Positions 1 through 6,221 of a DNA stretch of 11,901 nt are shown here, in pieces. The notes under the pieces were generated by a model. The model saw only the letters and a list, made by a program, of their open reading frames with translations. It did not search any database and was not told the origin of the DNA. The DNA comes from DATFWC01 sp045801465 (GTDB taxonomy: Bacteria; Pseudomonadota; Alphaproteobacteria; Rhizobiales; Xanthobacteraceae), in contig JBJMSU010000108.1 in NCBI GenBank assembly GCA_045801465.1, forward strand, positions 1 to 11,901, in the 5' to 3' direction. Position 1 is the stretch's first letter. Each line of letters starts with the position of its first letter. A program made the position numbers and the translations under genes.

Positions 1-16
1 GCGCTTCGGCTTCTCG

Positions 17-47
17 GTCGTTCCCGCGCAAAGCGGGCACCCATGAA
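17..47. repeat. REP-like palindrome fragment (CCCGC...GCGGG)
   Basis: CCCGC at 23-27 and GCGGG at 33-37 form a 5-bp stem with a 5-nt loop, inside a context (GGTCGTTCCCGCGCAAAGCG, then GGCACCCAT) that resembles a short intergenic repeat I remember as frequent in Bradyrhizobium-like genomes. The resemblance is from memory and the copy is degenerate, so the family assignment is tentative. Confidence 0.4.
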
Positions 48-70
48 CACGGGGCTCGCGAAGTAACTCC

Positions 71-91
71 GACGGGGCCATGAGCCCCGTC
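71..91. repeat. Perfect 8-bp-stem hairpin
   Basis: GACGGGGC (71-78) and GCCCCGTC (84-91) are perfect reverse complements separated by the 5-nt loop CATGA. No T-tract follows on either strand, so it is not a classical intrinsic terminator. It could still act as a transcript-end hairpin for the leftward gene. The left copy of the 10-bp direct repeat flanking the 98-283 element begins inside its right arm. Confidence 0.5.
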
Positions 92-122
92 TGCGCGCAT
101 AGGCGCTAAGTAACGAGTGAAC

Positions 123-179
123 GCGATCCCGTGGTTCGAGACGCGTCGCTTCGCTACGCTCCTCACCATGAGGGATCGC
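123..179 (-). repeat. Palindromic intergenic repeat, unit 1
   Basis: Outer arms GCGATCCC (123-130) and GGGATCGC (172-179) pair perfectly. Inside them GTGGT and ACCAT pair with one mismatch, and a central GCGTCGC/GCTACGC hairpin closes over TTC with one mismatch. Read on the minus strand, the core runs CTCATGGTGAGGAGCG, then TCTCGAACCA. It shares the CTCAT..TGAGG....CGTCTCGAA skeleton with unit 2 at 198-246, which lies in the opposite orientation. The skeleton resembles an abundant repeat of Bradyrhizobium-type genomes, from memory. Confidence 0.6.
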
Positions 180-197
180 TACGATGGGCGTCAGATA

Positions 198-246
198 GAC
201 CTCATCCTGAGGGCGGCCGAAGGCCGCGTCTCGAAGGATAGAGGTC
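198..246 (+). repeat. Palindromic intergenic repeat, unit 2
   Basis: Outer arms GACCTC (198-203) and GAGGTC (241-246) pair perfectly. The next segment pairs ATCCT with AGGAT around a one-base bulge. The centre is a perfect hairpin, GCGGCC (213-218), GAA loop, GGCCGC (222-227). It has the same skeleton as unit 1 in inverted orientation, so the two units can also pair with each other. Confidence 0.6.
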
Positions 247-305
247 GTTCACTCCGGTGCTGGGCTTTATTTTAGCGCCTATGCGTCTGCGCGGATGACT
301 TGCGG

Positions 306-1772
306 TCAGCGCATCGGGCCGAAGCGGCTCTCGAAGCTGTCGGACTGCACGAGCGGCGTGGCGCCGCTCATGAGGCTCGCGCCGCTCGCCGCCGTGGTGC
401 GCACCGGCGGCGGCTCGGCGGCGGCTTCCTGGTGTGGCTCCGGCTGCGCCTTCGGTTTGGGCGCGATGGCGGCGGCTGCCGCCGGCCGGGACGCCGGTCG
501 CGGCGTCGGGACGGCAGCTGGCTCTGCCGTCTCGGGCTTGGCCTCATTGCCGCCGAAACCTGCCCAGCGTGCGAACCGGCTGAACGTGTTGTCTGACTGT
601 GGCGCGGCGGAGCGGGCCGCCGGCTGCGGTGCCGGTTTCGATTCGCTCGAGGCAAGACTCATGGCGGGGGCCGAGCGCGGCGTGCTCGCCACCGACGCGG
701 GGTCGGCCGGCGGCGTCTCCGGATCGCGCGGCGGGTTGACGTAGGAGCCGAGCTTGGCGGTCTGCGCGGGATCGATGTCGTACCGCACGCTGCCGTCAGG
801 ATCGCGCACGAGACGCGGCGTCAGCTTGGCGACGAAGGTCTCGTGCATCCCGCCATCGCGGCCGGTGCGAACCGGCACGGTCGGCGTGTTGCGCTGCACG
901 AGCTGAGCGAACTGGGTGTCGTCGGCCCTCTGCTTTTCCGCGACTGCTTGCGCGAGCTCCTTCTTCACCTCATAGGCCGGGCAGCGTCCCGCCGGATCGA
1001 AGCGCAGCTGCGTGGCGCCGTTCGGCGCCTCGGCATCGAAGACATATCGGCGATCGCACACGCTGACCTTGGGCTCGCGCCGCGACACCTCGAAATGGTC
1101 GTAGCCCTGCTTGAGATTCTTCCAGAAGGCGAGGTGCGGGCTGTTGCGGTGCTTCGCCATGTTGAGCGGCGTCATCCTGAACGGATAGGCCTGAATCTGG
1201 AACGAATGCTGACCGCCGAAGAACGATTCACGCGCCAGCGAATAGATTTCGCCGATCTGATCGTCGGTCATGGCGTAGCAGCCGGCCGACGAGCAGTCGC
1301 CGTGGACCATCAGGTGGGCGCCGGTGCGGCCATGGGCACGATCGAAAGCGTTGGGATAGCCGATGTTGAACGACAGATAGTAGGCCGAGTTGGGATTCAT
1401 CTGCCCCGGCGTGATCGTGTAAAAACCCTCGGGTGCCTGGCGATCGCCTTGCTTGATCTTGGGGCCGAGTTCACCCGACCAGCGGCAGATCGGATAGGTC
1501 TTGAGCAGGGCGAAATGCCCGGTGTTGTCCTGCTTCCAGATCTCGAGCTCGGATTCGTCCTTGAAGATGCGGGCGAGGATCGGCGATTCCTTGCTCATCC
1601 CCTTCTTCTCGAACAGGGCGAGCATCTGCGGAGACAACGGCCGCATCGCTTTGGCGATATCGATGCCGTCGGTCTGGCACCCGGTGAGCGCAATCGATCC
1701 GGCAATGGCTGCCGACGCGGCGAGCGTCCGCCACAGGGGCAACGTACGATGCAACCGGAGGCTCCCCGCCAC
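306..1772 (-). CDS. YafK-type L,D-transpeptidase-fold lipoprotein
   Basis: 488 residues from a GTG at 1772. Residues 1-32 form a lipoprotein signal: basic start, hydrophobic run, and an LTGC lipobox with Cys32 as the lipidation site. Residues about 55-235 match the YafK group of YkuD-fold enzymes, including GPKIKQGD, APEGFY, NIGYPNAFDRAHG and the active-site motif HGDCSSAGC (His157, catalytic Cys165). YkuD enzymes act on peptidoglycan stem peptides through this cysteine; E. coli YafK (DpaA/LdtF) detaches Braun lipoprotein from peptidoglycan, so either hydrolysis or transfer is possible here. The last 200 or so residues are Ala/Pro/Ser-rich low complexity, making the protein about twice the length of E. 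coli YafK. A TTG at 1811 would extend the N-terminus by 13 residues, but it lacks a ribosome site, whereas AAGGGGA precedes the GTG. Last gene of the leftward block, 148 bp after accA. Confidence 0.85.
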   Translation of the reverse strand: MAGSLRLHRTLPLWRTLAASAAIAGSIALTGCQTDGIDIAKAMRPLSPQMLALFEKKGMSKESPILARIFKDESELEIWKQDNTGHFALLKTYPICRWSGELGPKIKQGDRQAPEGFYTITPGQMNPNSAYYLSFNIGYPNAFDRAHGRTGAHLMVHGDCSSAGCYAMTDDQIGEIYSLARESFFGGQHSFQIQAYPFRMTPLNMAKHRNSPHLAFWKNLKQGYDHFEVSRREPKVSVCDRRYVFDAEAPNGATQLRFDPAGRCPAYEVKKELAQAVAEKQRADDTQFAQLVQRNTPTVPVRTGRDGGMHETFVAKLTPRLVRDPDGSVRYDIDPAQTAKLGSYVNPPRDPETPPADPASVASTPRSAPAMSLASSESKPAPQPAARSAAPQSDNTFSRFARWAGFGGNEAKPETAEPAAVPTPRPASRPAAAAAIAPKPKAQPEPHQEAAAEPPPVRTTAASGASLMSGATPLVQSDSFESRFGPMR

Positions 1773-1920
1773 TATTTTCCCCTTGTCGGGGGTCTTTCCC
1801 CAAGCCGTCAATGAACGACCGTTACCGTTAAGATGTGGCTACTGCAAGGCAGCAGAAGCCCGTTCCCCGGCCGCCCGGCCCCGATCCACCATACTATCCT
1901 GAATGAAAGGTAAACGAAGG

Positions 1921-2874
1921 TCAAAGCGTTCGGCCCATGCTGAGGAATTTTTCCCTACGGTGCTGGCGGACGGTCTCCCGATCCATATTGCCCAGTTGCC
2001 GGAACGCCTCGGCGATGGCCTCCCCGGTGGCCGCGATGGCGGCCGCCGGATCACGGTGGGCGCCGCCCGCCGGCTCGGTGACGATCGCGTCGATGATGCC
2101 GAATTCCATCAGATCCTCGGCTGTGATTTTCATGTTGGTCGCCGCCGCCTCGGCCTTGGCGGTATCGCGCCACAGGATCGAAGCGGCGCCTTCCGGCGAG
2201 ATGACACTGTAGATTGCATGTTCAAGCATCAGCACGCGATTGGCAGTGGCGATGGCGATCGCCCCGCCCGAGCCGCCTTCACCGAGGATCACCGCGACGT
2301 TCGGCACGCCGAGCTGCAGGCAGGCCTCGGTCGAACGGGCGATCGCCTCGGCTTGGCCGCGCTCCTCCGCCCCGATGCCCGGATAGGCCCCCGCCGTATC
2401 GACCAGGGACAGGACCGGGAGCTCGAACCGTTCGGCAAGCTCCATCAGCCGCACCGCCTTGCGATAGCCCTCCGGCCGCGCCATGCCGAAATTGTGCTTG
2501 ATCCGGCTTTCCGTGGTCGAGCCCTTCTCATGGCCGATGATGCACAAGCTCGTGCCGTTGAACCGGCCGAAGCCGCCGACGATCGCCTCGTCGTCGCCGA
2601 ACTTGCGGTCGCCCGCCACCGGGGTGAACTCGCTGATCAGCGCCGTGATATAGTCGAGGCAGTGGGGCCGCTGCGGATGGCGCGCGACCTGGGTTTTGTG
2701 CCATGGCGTCAGGTTGGCGTAGAGCGCCTTGAGCGCCTGCGCGGCCCGCGCCTCGAGCCGCTCGAGCTCCTCGCCGATCGCCACCGCATCGCCTTGCGCC
2801 TGCAAGGCGCGCAATTCCTCGATCTTCGCCTCGAGCTCCGCCACCGGCTTTTCGAAATCGAGATAGCTGCGCAT
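1921..2874 (-). CDS. accA: Acetyl-CoA carboxylase carboxyltransferase subunit alpha
   Basis: 317 residues, the normal AccA length, beginning MRSYLDFEKPVAELEAKIEEL. With AccD it forms the carboxyltransferase that moves the carboxyl group from biotin on BCCP to acetyl-CoA, giving malonyl-CoA, the committed step of fatty acid synthesis, in the cytoplasm. Visible family signatures include the N-terminal coiled helix (about 5-50), HPQRPHCLDYI (66-76), DTAGAYPG (159-166), the glycine-rich GEGGSGGAIAI (198-208, crotonase-fold oxyanion region) and SPEGAASILW (226-235). The ATG at 2874 follows a GAGG four bases upstream. The gene lies 96 bp downstream of xerD on the same strand; the enzyme partner genes accB, accC and accD are not in this window, which is usual. 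Confidence 0.97.
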   Translation of the reverse strand: MRSYLDFEKPVAELEAKIEELRALQAQGDAVAIGEELERLEARAAQALKALYANLTPWHKTQVARHPQRPHCLDYITALISEFTPVAGDRKFGDDEAIVGGFGRFNGTSLCIIGHEKGSTTESRIKHNFGMARPEGYRKAVRLMELAERFELPVLSLVDTAGAYPGIGAEERGQAEAIARSTEACLQLGVPNVAVILGEGGSGGAIAIATANRVLMLEHAIYSVISPEGAASILWRDTAKAEAAATNMKITAEDLMEFGIIDAIVTEPAGGAHRDPAAAIAATGEAIAEAFRQLGNMDRETVRQHRREKFLSMGRTL

Positions 2875-2970
2875 CAGGCCTCATAGCGCGCGGTGTGCGG
2901 CAGTTGCCACCAAGTACCTCGCGCAGGCCGCAGCGGGAAGTCAATCCGCCGCTTTCGGCTAATCTGCGGG

Positions 2971-3915
2971 TCACTCGTCTCCCAGGGGATGCAGGTCGCG
3001 CACCAAGCTTTTCAGCCGCTCCTCGAGCACGTGGGTGTAGATCTGCGTGGTCGAGATGTCGGCGTGGCCGAGCAGCGTCTGCACCGAGCGCAGGTCGGCG
3101 CCGTTCTGCAACAGATGGCTGGCGAAGGCATGGCGCAGCACATGCGGGCTGACCCGGCTCGGGCGCAGCCCGGTGGCGGCGGCCAGCTCCTTGAGCTCGC
3201 GGGCAAAATGCTGCCGCGTGATGTGCCCGCTGGCACCGAAGGACGGGAACAGCCATTTCGCTTCGCCGCGCGCCGCCTCGCTCAACACTGCGCGGTAATC
3301 GGTCATGGCGCGTTTCGCCGCGTCGTTGAGCGGCACCATGCGTTCCCGGTCGCCTTTGCCGCGCACGATCAACATGCGTTCGCTGCGCCGCGCGGCGGAG
3401 GCCGGCAGCGCCACCAGTTCGGAGACGCGCAGGCCCGTGGCGTACAGCACTTCCAGGAGGCAATTCAGCCGCGCGGCGCGAAGGCGCTCCGCAACCGGCA
3501 TCGCCTCGCCCGCCGCCATTGCGCCACGCGCTGCCGCGAGCAGAGAATCGACCTCGGCGATCGACAGAATCTTGGGGATCGTCTGGCCCCGCTTTGGTCC
3601 CTCAAGCACCGCCGCGGGATTGTCGCGACGATGGCCTTCGGCATGGAGGAAACGGAAGAGCTGACGGACCGCCGAGAGGTGCCGTGCCAGGGAGGATGGC
3701 TTGAACCCGCGCCGCGTGAGACGGCCGAGGTGGGCGCGGATGTCATCGCTGTCGGCCTGCGCCACGCTCTTGCCGGCGGCGGCGAGGTCGGCGGCGAAGT
3801 CGTCGAGATCCCGGCGATAGGCGGCAAGGGTGTTCACGGCGGCGCCGCGTTCGGCGGCCAGCATGTCGAGGAAAAGATCCAGGAGCCGTGCGTCCGAGGG
3901 GTTCGCTCGGACCAT
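2971..3915 (-). CDS. xerD: Tyrosine site-specific recombinase XerD
   Basis: 314 residues. An N-terminal SAM-like DNA-binding domain (about 8-95, with NTLAAYRRDL) is followed by the catalytic domain. All the expected catalytic residues are present: Arg163 (ATGLRVSEL), Lys187 (RGKGDRER), His258 and Arg261 (HVLRHAFASHLL), His284 (LLGHADISTTQIY) and the nucleophile Tyr293. XerC/XerD act at dif near the terminus to resolve chromosome dimers at division, with FtsK activating XerD. The housekeeping neighbours (accA downstream, a small conserved membrane protein upstream) argue for the chromosomal Xer recombinase rather than a mobile-element integrase. XerC is the main alternative, but the accA linkage favours XerD. 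The start is the ATG at 3915, 12 bp after the stop of the upstream small gene, so the two are probably co-transcribed. Confidence 0.93.
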   Translation of the reverse strand: MVRANPSDARLLDLFLDMLAAERGAAVNTLAAYRRDLDDFAADLAAAGKSVAQADSDDIRAHLGRLTRRGFKPSSLARHLSAVRQLFRFLHAEGHRRDNPAAVLEGPKRGQTIPKILSIAEVDSLLAAARGAMAAGEAMPVAERLRAARLNCLLEVLYATGLRVSELVALPASAARRSERMLIVRGKGDRERMVPLNDAAKRAMTDYRAVLSEAARGEAKWLFPSFGASGHITRQHFARELKELAAATGLRPSRVSPHVLRHAFASHLLQNGADLRSVQTLLGHADISTTQIYTHVLEERLKSLVRDLHPLGDE

Positions 3916-3927
3916 GTTCCGGCGGCG

Positions 3928-4077
3928 TCAGCGCGGCTTGGCAAGCCTGTCCTGCGGGATCGTGACGGTGATCTCGCGGGACTTCGGCTCGACCAGGGTG
4001 GCGAGGGCGAAGATGGCGCCGTACGCGAACCCGCTCAGCAGGCCCAGAACCACGAGGAGGCGGAATAGACTCGGCAT
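3928..4077 (-). CDS. Small single-pass membrane protein, unknown function
   Basis: 49 residues from the ATG at 4077. One hydrophobic segment (about residues 4-26, LFRLLVVLGLLSGFAYGAIF) is followed by a short polar tail containing EPKSREITVTIPQDRL. The frame is open a further 12 codons upstream, but the ATG at 4077 gives the more natural protein, starting MPSLFRLL directly before the membrane segment. I recall small proteins with the EPKSREITVTIP tail next to xerD in Bradyrhizobium-like genomes, which supports it as a real gene; no function is known to me. Its stop is 12 bp before the xerD start, so it is probably the first gene of the leftward operon. The short tail is predicted to lie on one side of the inner membrane; the topology is not decided by the sequence. 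Confidence 0.7.
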   Translation of the reverse strand: MPSLFRLLVVLGLLSGFAYGAIFALATLVEPKSREITVTIPQDRLAKPR

Positions 4078-4154
4078 CGACGACCCGTATGGCCCGGCCA
4101 CGCAGCCGAGCACGCCTGCGCGATCAAGTTGCGGCCGGAATGCTCAGCTTGACC

Positions 4155-4183
4155 AAGATATGTATGGCGAAACCAGTCACCAA
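4155..4183 (-). promoter_or_regulatory. Candidate promoter of the leftward small protein-xerD operon
   Basis: On the minus strand TTGGTG (4183-4178) is followed after 17 bp by TATCTT (4160-4155). The -10 matches 4 of 6 and the -35 3 of 6 positions of the sigma-70 consensus. It would start transcription near 4148, about 70 nt before the small-protein ATG at 4077. It sits directly against the first palindromic repeat. Pattern only; weak. Confidence 0.3.
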
Positions 4184-4185
4184 GG

Positions 4186-4262
4186 CTAGTGCCGCCGATT
4201 TGAAGTTCCTACACCACCGGCCGCAATCTCGTTTAGGAACTTCAAATCGAAAGCGGCACTAG
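4186..4262. repeat. Palindromic repeat, copy 1 (77 bp)
   Basis: The outer arms CTAGTGCCGC (4186-4195) and GCGGCACTAG (4253-4262) pair perfectly. The inner 16-bp arms CGATTTGAAGTTCCTA (4196-4211) and TAGGAACTTCAAATCG (4234-4249) also pair perfectly. A 3-nt bulge, AAA, sits at 4250-4252 on the right side only, and the loop is 22 nt. The total 26-bp stem is far beyond chance. It lies between divergent genes, so a terminator role is unlikely. Confidence 0.85.
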
Positions 4263-4275
4263 AAACATAGGCTTG

Positions 4276-4350
4276 CTGGTGCCCCCTTGCTTCCGAAGTT
4301 CGTGTCAGGGGGTGCTGCCATGTGTCACGAACTTCGGAAGCGGGGCATAG
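4276..4350. repeat. Palindromic repeat, copy 2 (75 bp), related to copy 1
   Basis: The inner 16-bp arms GCTTCCGAAGTTCGTG (4289-4304) and CACGAACTTCGGAAGC (4326-4341) pair perfectly. The outer arms TGCCCC (4280-4285) and GGGGCA (4342-4347) pair around a 3-nt bulge, CTT, on the left side (4286-4288). The design is the same as copy 1 with the bulge on the opposite strand, so the copy is inverted. Aligned in matching orientation, the left arm shares 19 of 29 positions with copy 1, including GTGCC and GAAGTTC. The copies are separated by 13 bp. Confidence 0.8.
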
Positions 4351-4473
4351 TCCGGCGGCAGCCCGATACGCGCCATTCACTACGACCACGTTCCGGCCGC
4401 GGTGGCAAGAGGCTCCACCCGATTGTGCCCGGAATGGTATACGAGGCCACTGCGTCAATTTTCGGAACCCATC

Positions 4474-5094
4474 ATGCCCGATACCGTCCTGCATCGATCC
4501 GGATCCAAGCCCTTAGCGGAAAGCGCCATCGTGGCGGCGCTGGGATGCCGTTCCGTGGTGCTGGTCGGCATGATGGGCGCCGGGAAATCGTCGGTTGGGC
4601 GAAGGCTGGCGGCGCGCCTTGGCGTTCCTTTCGTCGACGCTGACGCGCAGATCGAGGAAGCGGCGCGAATGACGATCCCGGAAATCTTCGAGACCTACGG
4701 AGAACACGATTTCCGTTCCGCCGAGACGCGTGTGATCGCCCGCCTGCTCGATGGCGGGCCGCAGGTGCTGGCGACGGGCGGCGGGGCTTTCATGAGCCCT
4801 GATACCCGCGCCGCCATCCGGGCGAAGGGCGTTTCCTTCTGGCTCAACGCGGAATTCGACGTGCTGCTGCGCCGGCTCAAGCGGCGCTCCGACCGTCCGC
4901 TGCTCAAGACCGATGATCCGGCCGAGACCCTCAAGCGCTTGATGGCGGAACGCTCCCCTGTCTATGCCGAGGCCGACGTCACGATCCAATCGCGTGAGGT
5001 GGCGCACGAGAAGATCGTCGACGAGATCGTCGCCTCGCTGTCCCGGCATTTCGGGCTGGCCGAACCGGCGGCCCAGCAGGAGCGCGCGCCATGA
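4474..5094 (+). CDS. aroK: Shikimate kinase
   Basis: 206 residues from the ATG at 4474, which has GGAA eight bases upstream; an in-frame ATG at 4402 would add 24 residues unlike any shikimate kinase and is rejected. The enzyme phosphorylates the 3-hydroxyl of shikimate with ATP in aromatic amino acid synthesis. Visible are the P-loop GMMGAGKS (32-39), the VDAD motif whose second aspartate (Asp57) fits the substrate/Mg position, the GGG shikimate-binding motif (102-104, ATGGGAF) and RPLL (141-144) of the lid region. The 25-residue N-terminal extension before the P-loop strand is typical of alphaproteobacterial forms. The TGA stop overlaps the aroB start (ATGA), implying translational coupling. 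Confidence 0.95.
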   Translation: MPDTVLHRSGSKPLAESAIVAALGCRSVVLVGMMGAGKSSVGRRLAARLGVPFVDADAQIEEAARMTIPEIFETYGEHDFRSAETRVIARLLDGGPQVLATGGGAFMSPDTRAAIRAKGVSFWLNAEFDVLLRRLKRRSDRPLLKTDDPAETLKRLMAERSPVYAEADVTIQSREVAHEKIVDEIVASLSRHFGLAEPAAQQERAP

Positions 5095-6218
5095 CGGCAC
5101 CGCTGCGCGTTGCCGAACCCACCACTGTCCGCGTCGACCTCGGCGAACGCAGTTACGACATCGCGATCGGCCGCGGCCTCCTCGCTCGGCTGGGGACCCG
5201 CGTGGCGGCTTTGCGTCCGGGAGCGGCGGCTGCGATCGTGACCGACGAGACGGTTGCCCGCCATCACTTGGCCGCCGCCGAGGCAGCGCTCGCCGCTGCC
5301 GGCGCGCGCACCGCCCGCGTGGTCGTGCCGCCCGGCGAGATGTCCAAGAGCTGGCCCATGGTCGAGCGGGTGTGCGATGCGCTCCTTGCCGAGCGGATAG
5401 AGCGGCGCGACCTGGTCATCGCCCTTGGCGGCGGCGTGGTGGGCGATCTTGCCGGCTTCGCCGCCGCCGTCACGCGTCGCGGCCTCGACGTGGTCCAGGT
5501 GCCGACGACGTTGCTGGCGCAGGTGGATTCCTCGGTCGGCGGCAAGACCGGCATCAATTCCGTGCACGGCAAGAATCTCGTCGGCGCGTTTCATCAGCCG
5601 GTGCTGGTGATCGCCGACACGGCGTTGCTCGACACGCTGAGCGCACGCGAGTTCCGCGCCGGCTATGCCGAAGTCGCCAAATATGGCCTCATCAATGACG
5701 CAGGGTTCTTTGGCTGGCTCGAGGCGAACTGGCGCGAGGTGTTCGCCGGAGGCGCGCCGCGCGATCATGCGATCGCGGTGAGCTGCCGCGCCAAGGCCGC
5801 AATCGTCGCCCGCGATGAGCGCGAGACCGGCGATCGACAATTGCTCAACCTCGGTCACACCTTCGGCCATGCGTTCGAAGCGGCGGCGGGATTTTCCGAC
5901 CGCCTGCTCCACGGCGAGGCGGTGGCGCTCGGGATGGCGTTGGCGTTTGCGTTCTCGGCCCGCCTGGAACTGCTTGCTGCGGCGGAGGCCGACCGCGTCG
6001 CCGCACACCTTGCGGCCGTCGGCCTGCCGACCAAGCCCGCCGACATTCCCGGCGGCATACCGGGATTAGATCGGCTGATGGGGTTGATGGCTCAGGACAA
6101 GAAGGTCAAGCGCGGCCGGCTCACGTTCATCCTGGCGCGCGGAATAGGCCGAAGCTTCATCGCGTCCGACATCGAGACCAGCGAGGTCAAGGCTTTTCTC
6201 GCGGAAAAGCTGGCTTAG
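5091..6218 (+). CDS. aroB: 3-dehydroquinate synthase
   Basis: 375 residues. The enzyme converts DAHP to 3-dehydroquinate using NAD+ and a divalent metal, the second step of the shikimate pathway. The NAD-binding GGGVVGDL (113-120), VPTTLLAQVDSSVGGKTGIN (137-156) and KNLVGAFHQP (161-170) are all present. The metal ligands are visible as Glu194 (GYAEVAKYG), His256 (LNLGHTFGHA) and His274 (LLHGEAVALG). The length fits the monofunctional bacterial enzyme. The start ATG overlaps the aroK stop by four bases, and the next gene begins 3 bp after its TAG, so all three are read from one mRNA. aroK encodes a later step of the same pathway. Confidence 0.97.
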   Translation: MTAPLRVAEPTTVRVDLGERSYDIAIGRGLLARLGTRVAALRPGAAAAIVTDETVARHHLAAAEAALAAAGARTARVVVPPGEMSKSWPMVERVCDALLAERIERRDLVIALGGGVVGDLAGFAAAVTRRGLDVVQVPTTLLAQVDSSVGGKTGINSVHGKNLVGAFHQPVLVIADTALLDTLSAREFRAGYAEVAKYGLINDAGFFGWLEANWREVFAGGAPRDHAIAVSCRAKAAIVARDERETGDRQLLNLGHTFGHAFEAAAGFSDRLLHGEAVALGMALAFAFSARLELLAAAEADRVAAHLAAVGLPTKPADIPGGIPGLDRLMGLMAQDKKVKRGRLTFILARGIGRSFIASDIETSEVKAFLAEKLA

Positions 6219-6221
6219 GCC

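Larger units (their letters stand above)
98..283. mobile_element. MITE-like 186-bp element with 12-bp terminal inverted repeats
   Basis: CATAGGCGCTAA (98-109) is the exact reverse complement of TTAGCGCCTATG (272-283). Immediately outside both ends is the exact 10-bp direct repeat CGTCTGCGCG (88-97 and 284-293), the arrangement expected of a target-site duplication. A subterminal pair, AGTGAACG (116-123) and CGTTCACT (246-253), is also perfectly inverted. The inside has no open frame that could encode a transposase; it carries the two palindromic units at 123-179 and 198-246. The right end is 12 nt downstream of the stop codon of the leftward lipoprotein gene. A non-autonomous element mobilised in trans is the simplest reading. 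A composite of static palindromic repeats is the alternative, because the direct repeat overlaps a hairpin arm on the left. Confidence 0.6.
1..305. other. Gene-free, repeat-rich 3' flank of the lipoprotein gene
   Basis: No convincing coding sequence is present here; the frames that stay open have biased, Arg/Ala-rich composition and extend into antisense of the neighbouring gene. The stretch is packed with inverted repeats: a small hairpin around 23-37, an 8-bp-stem hairpin at 71-91, and a terminal-inverted-repeat element at 98-283 with two internal palindromes. It lies downstream of the leftward gene ending at 306, so any transcript running past that stop would be strongly structured. The repeats are listed separately. 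Confidence 0.7.
4078..4473. other. 396-bp divergent intergenic region with paired palindromes
   Basis: This separates the leftward small protein/xerD/accA block from the rightward aroK operon. It has no supported gene. It contains a candidate leftward promoter (4155-4183), two related palindromic repeats (4186-4262 and 4276-4350), and on the aroK side a possible extended -10 element, TGGTATACG, at 4435-4443 without a recognisable -35. The sequence around it is less GC-rich than the genes. Confidence 0.7.

Noticed and set aside
1773..1811. TTG start for the lipoprotein
   Set aside because: No Shine-Dalgarno sequence is visible, while the GTG at 1772 has AAGGGGA upstream and gives a compact lipoprotein signal.
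843..1814. 323-codon open frame on the plus strand opposite the lipoprotein gene
   Set aside because: The minus-strand frame has a lipobox and complete YkuD motifs; the plus frame has no recognisable domain.
2971..3915. Tyrosine recombinase as integrase of a mobile island
   Set aside because: Its housekeeping neighbours, standard length and close XerD motifs, with no att-like repeats or cargo nearby, indicate the chromosomal recombinase.
2893..4068. Long open frame of 391 codons on the plus strand
   Set aside because: It is antisense to xerD and the small membrane protein; composition is that of a high-GC shadow frame and no family is recognisable.
4186..4350. Paired palindromes as a CRISPR array or terminators
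   Set aside because: There are only two diverged copies with no spacer regularity, no cas genes, and they lie between divergent gene starts.
4402..4473. Earlier in-frame ATG for shikimate kinase
   Set aside because: The added 24 residues do not look like shikimate kinase, run into the intergenic region, and no ribosome site precedes them.
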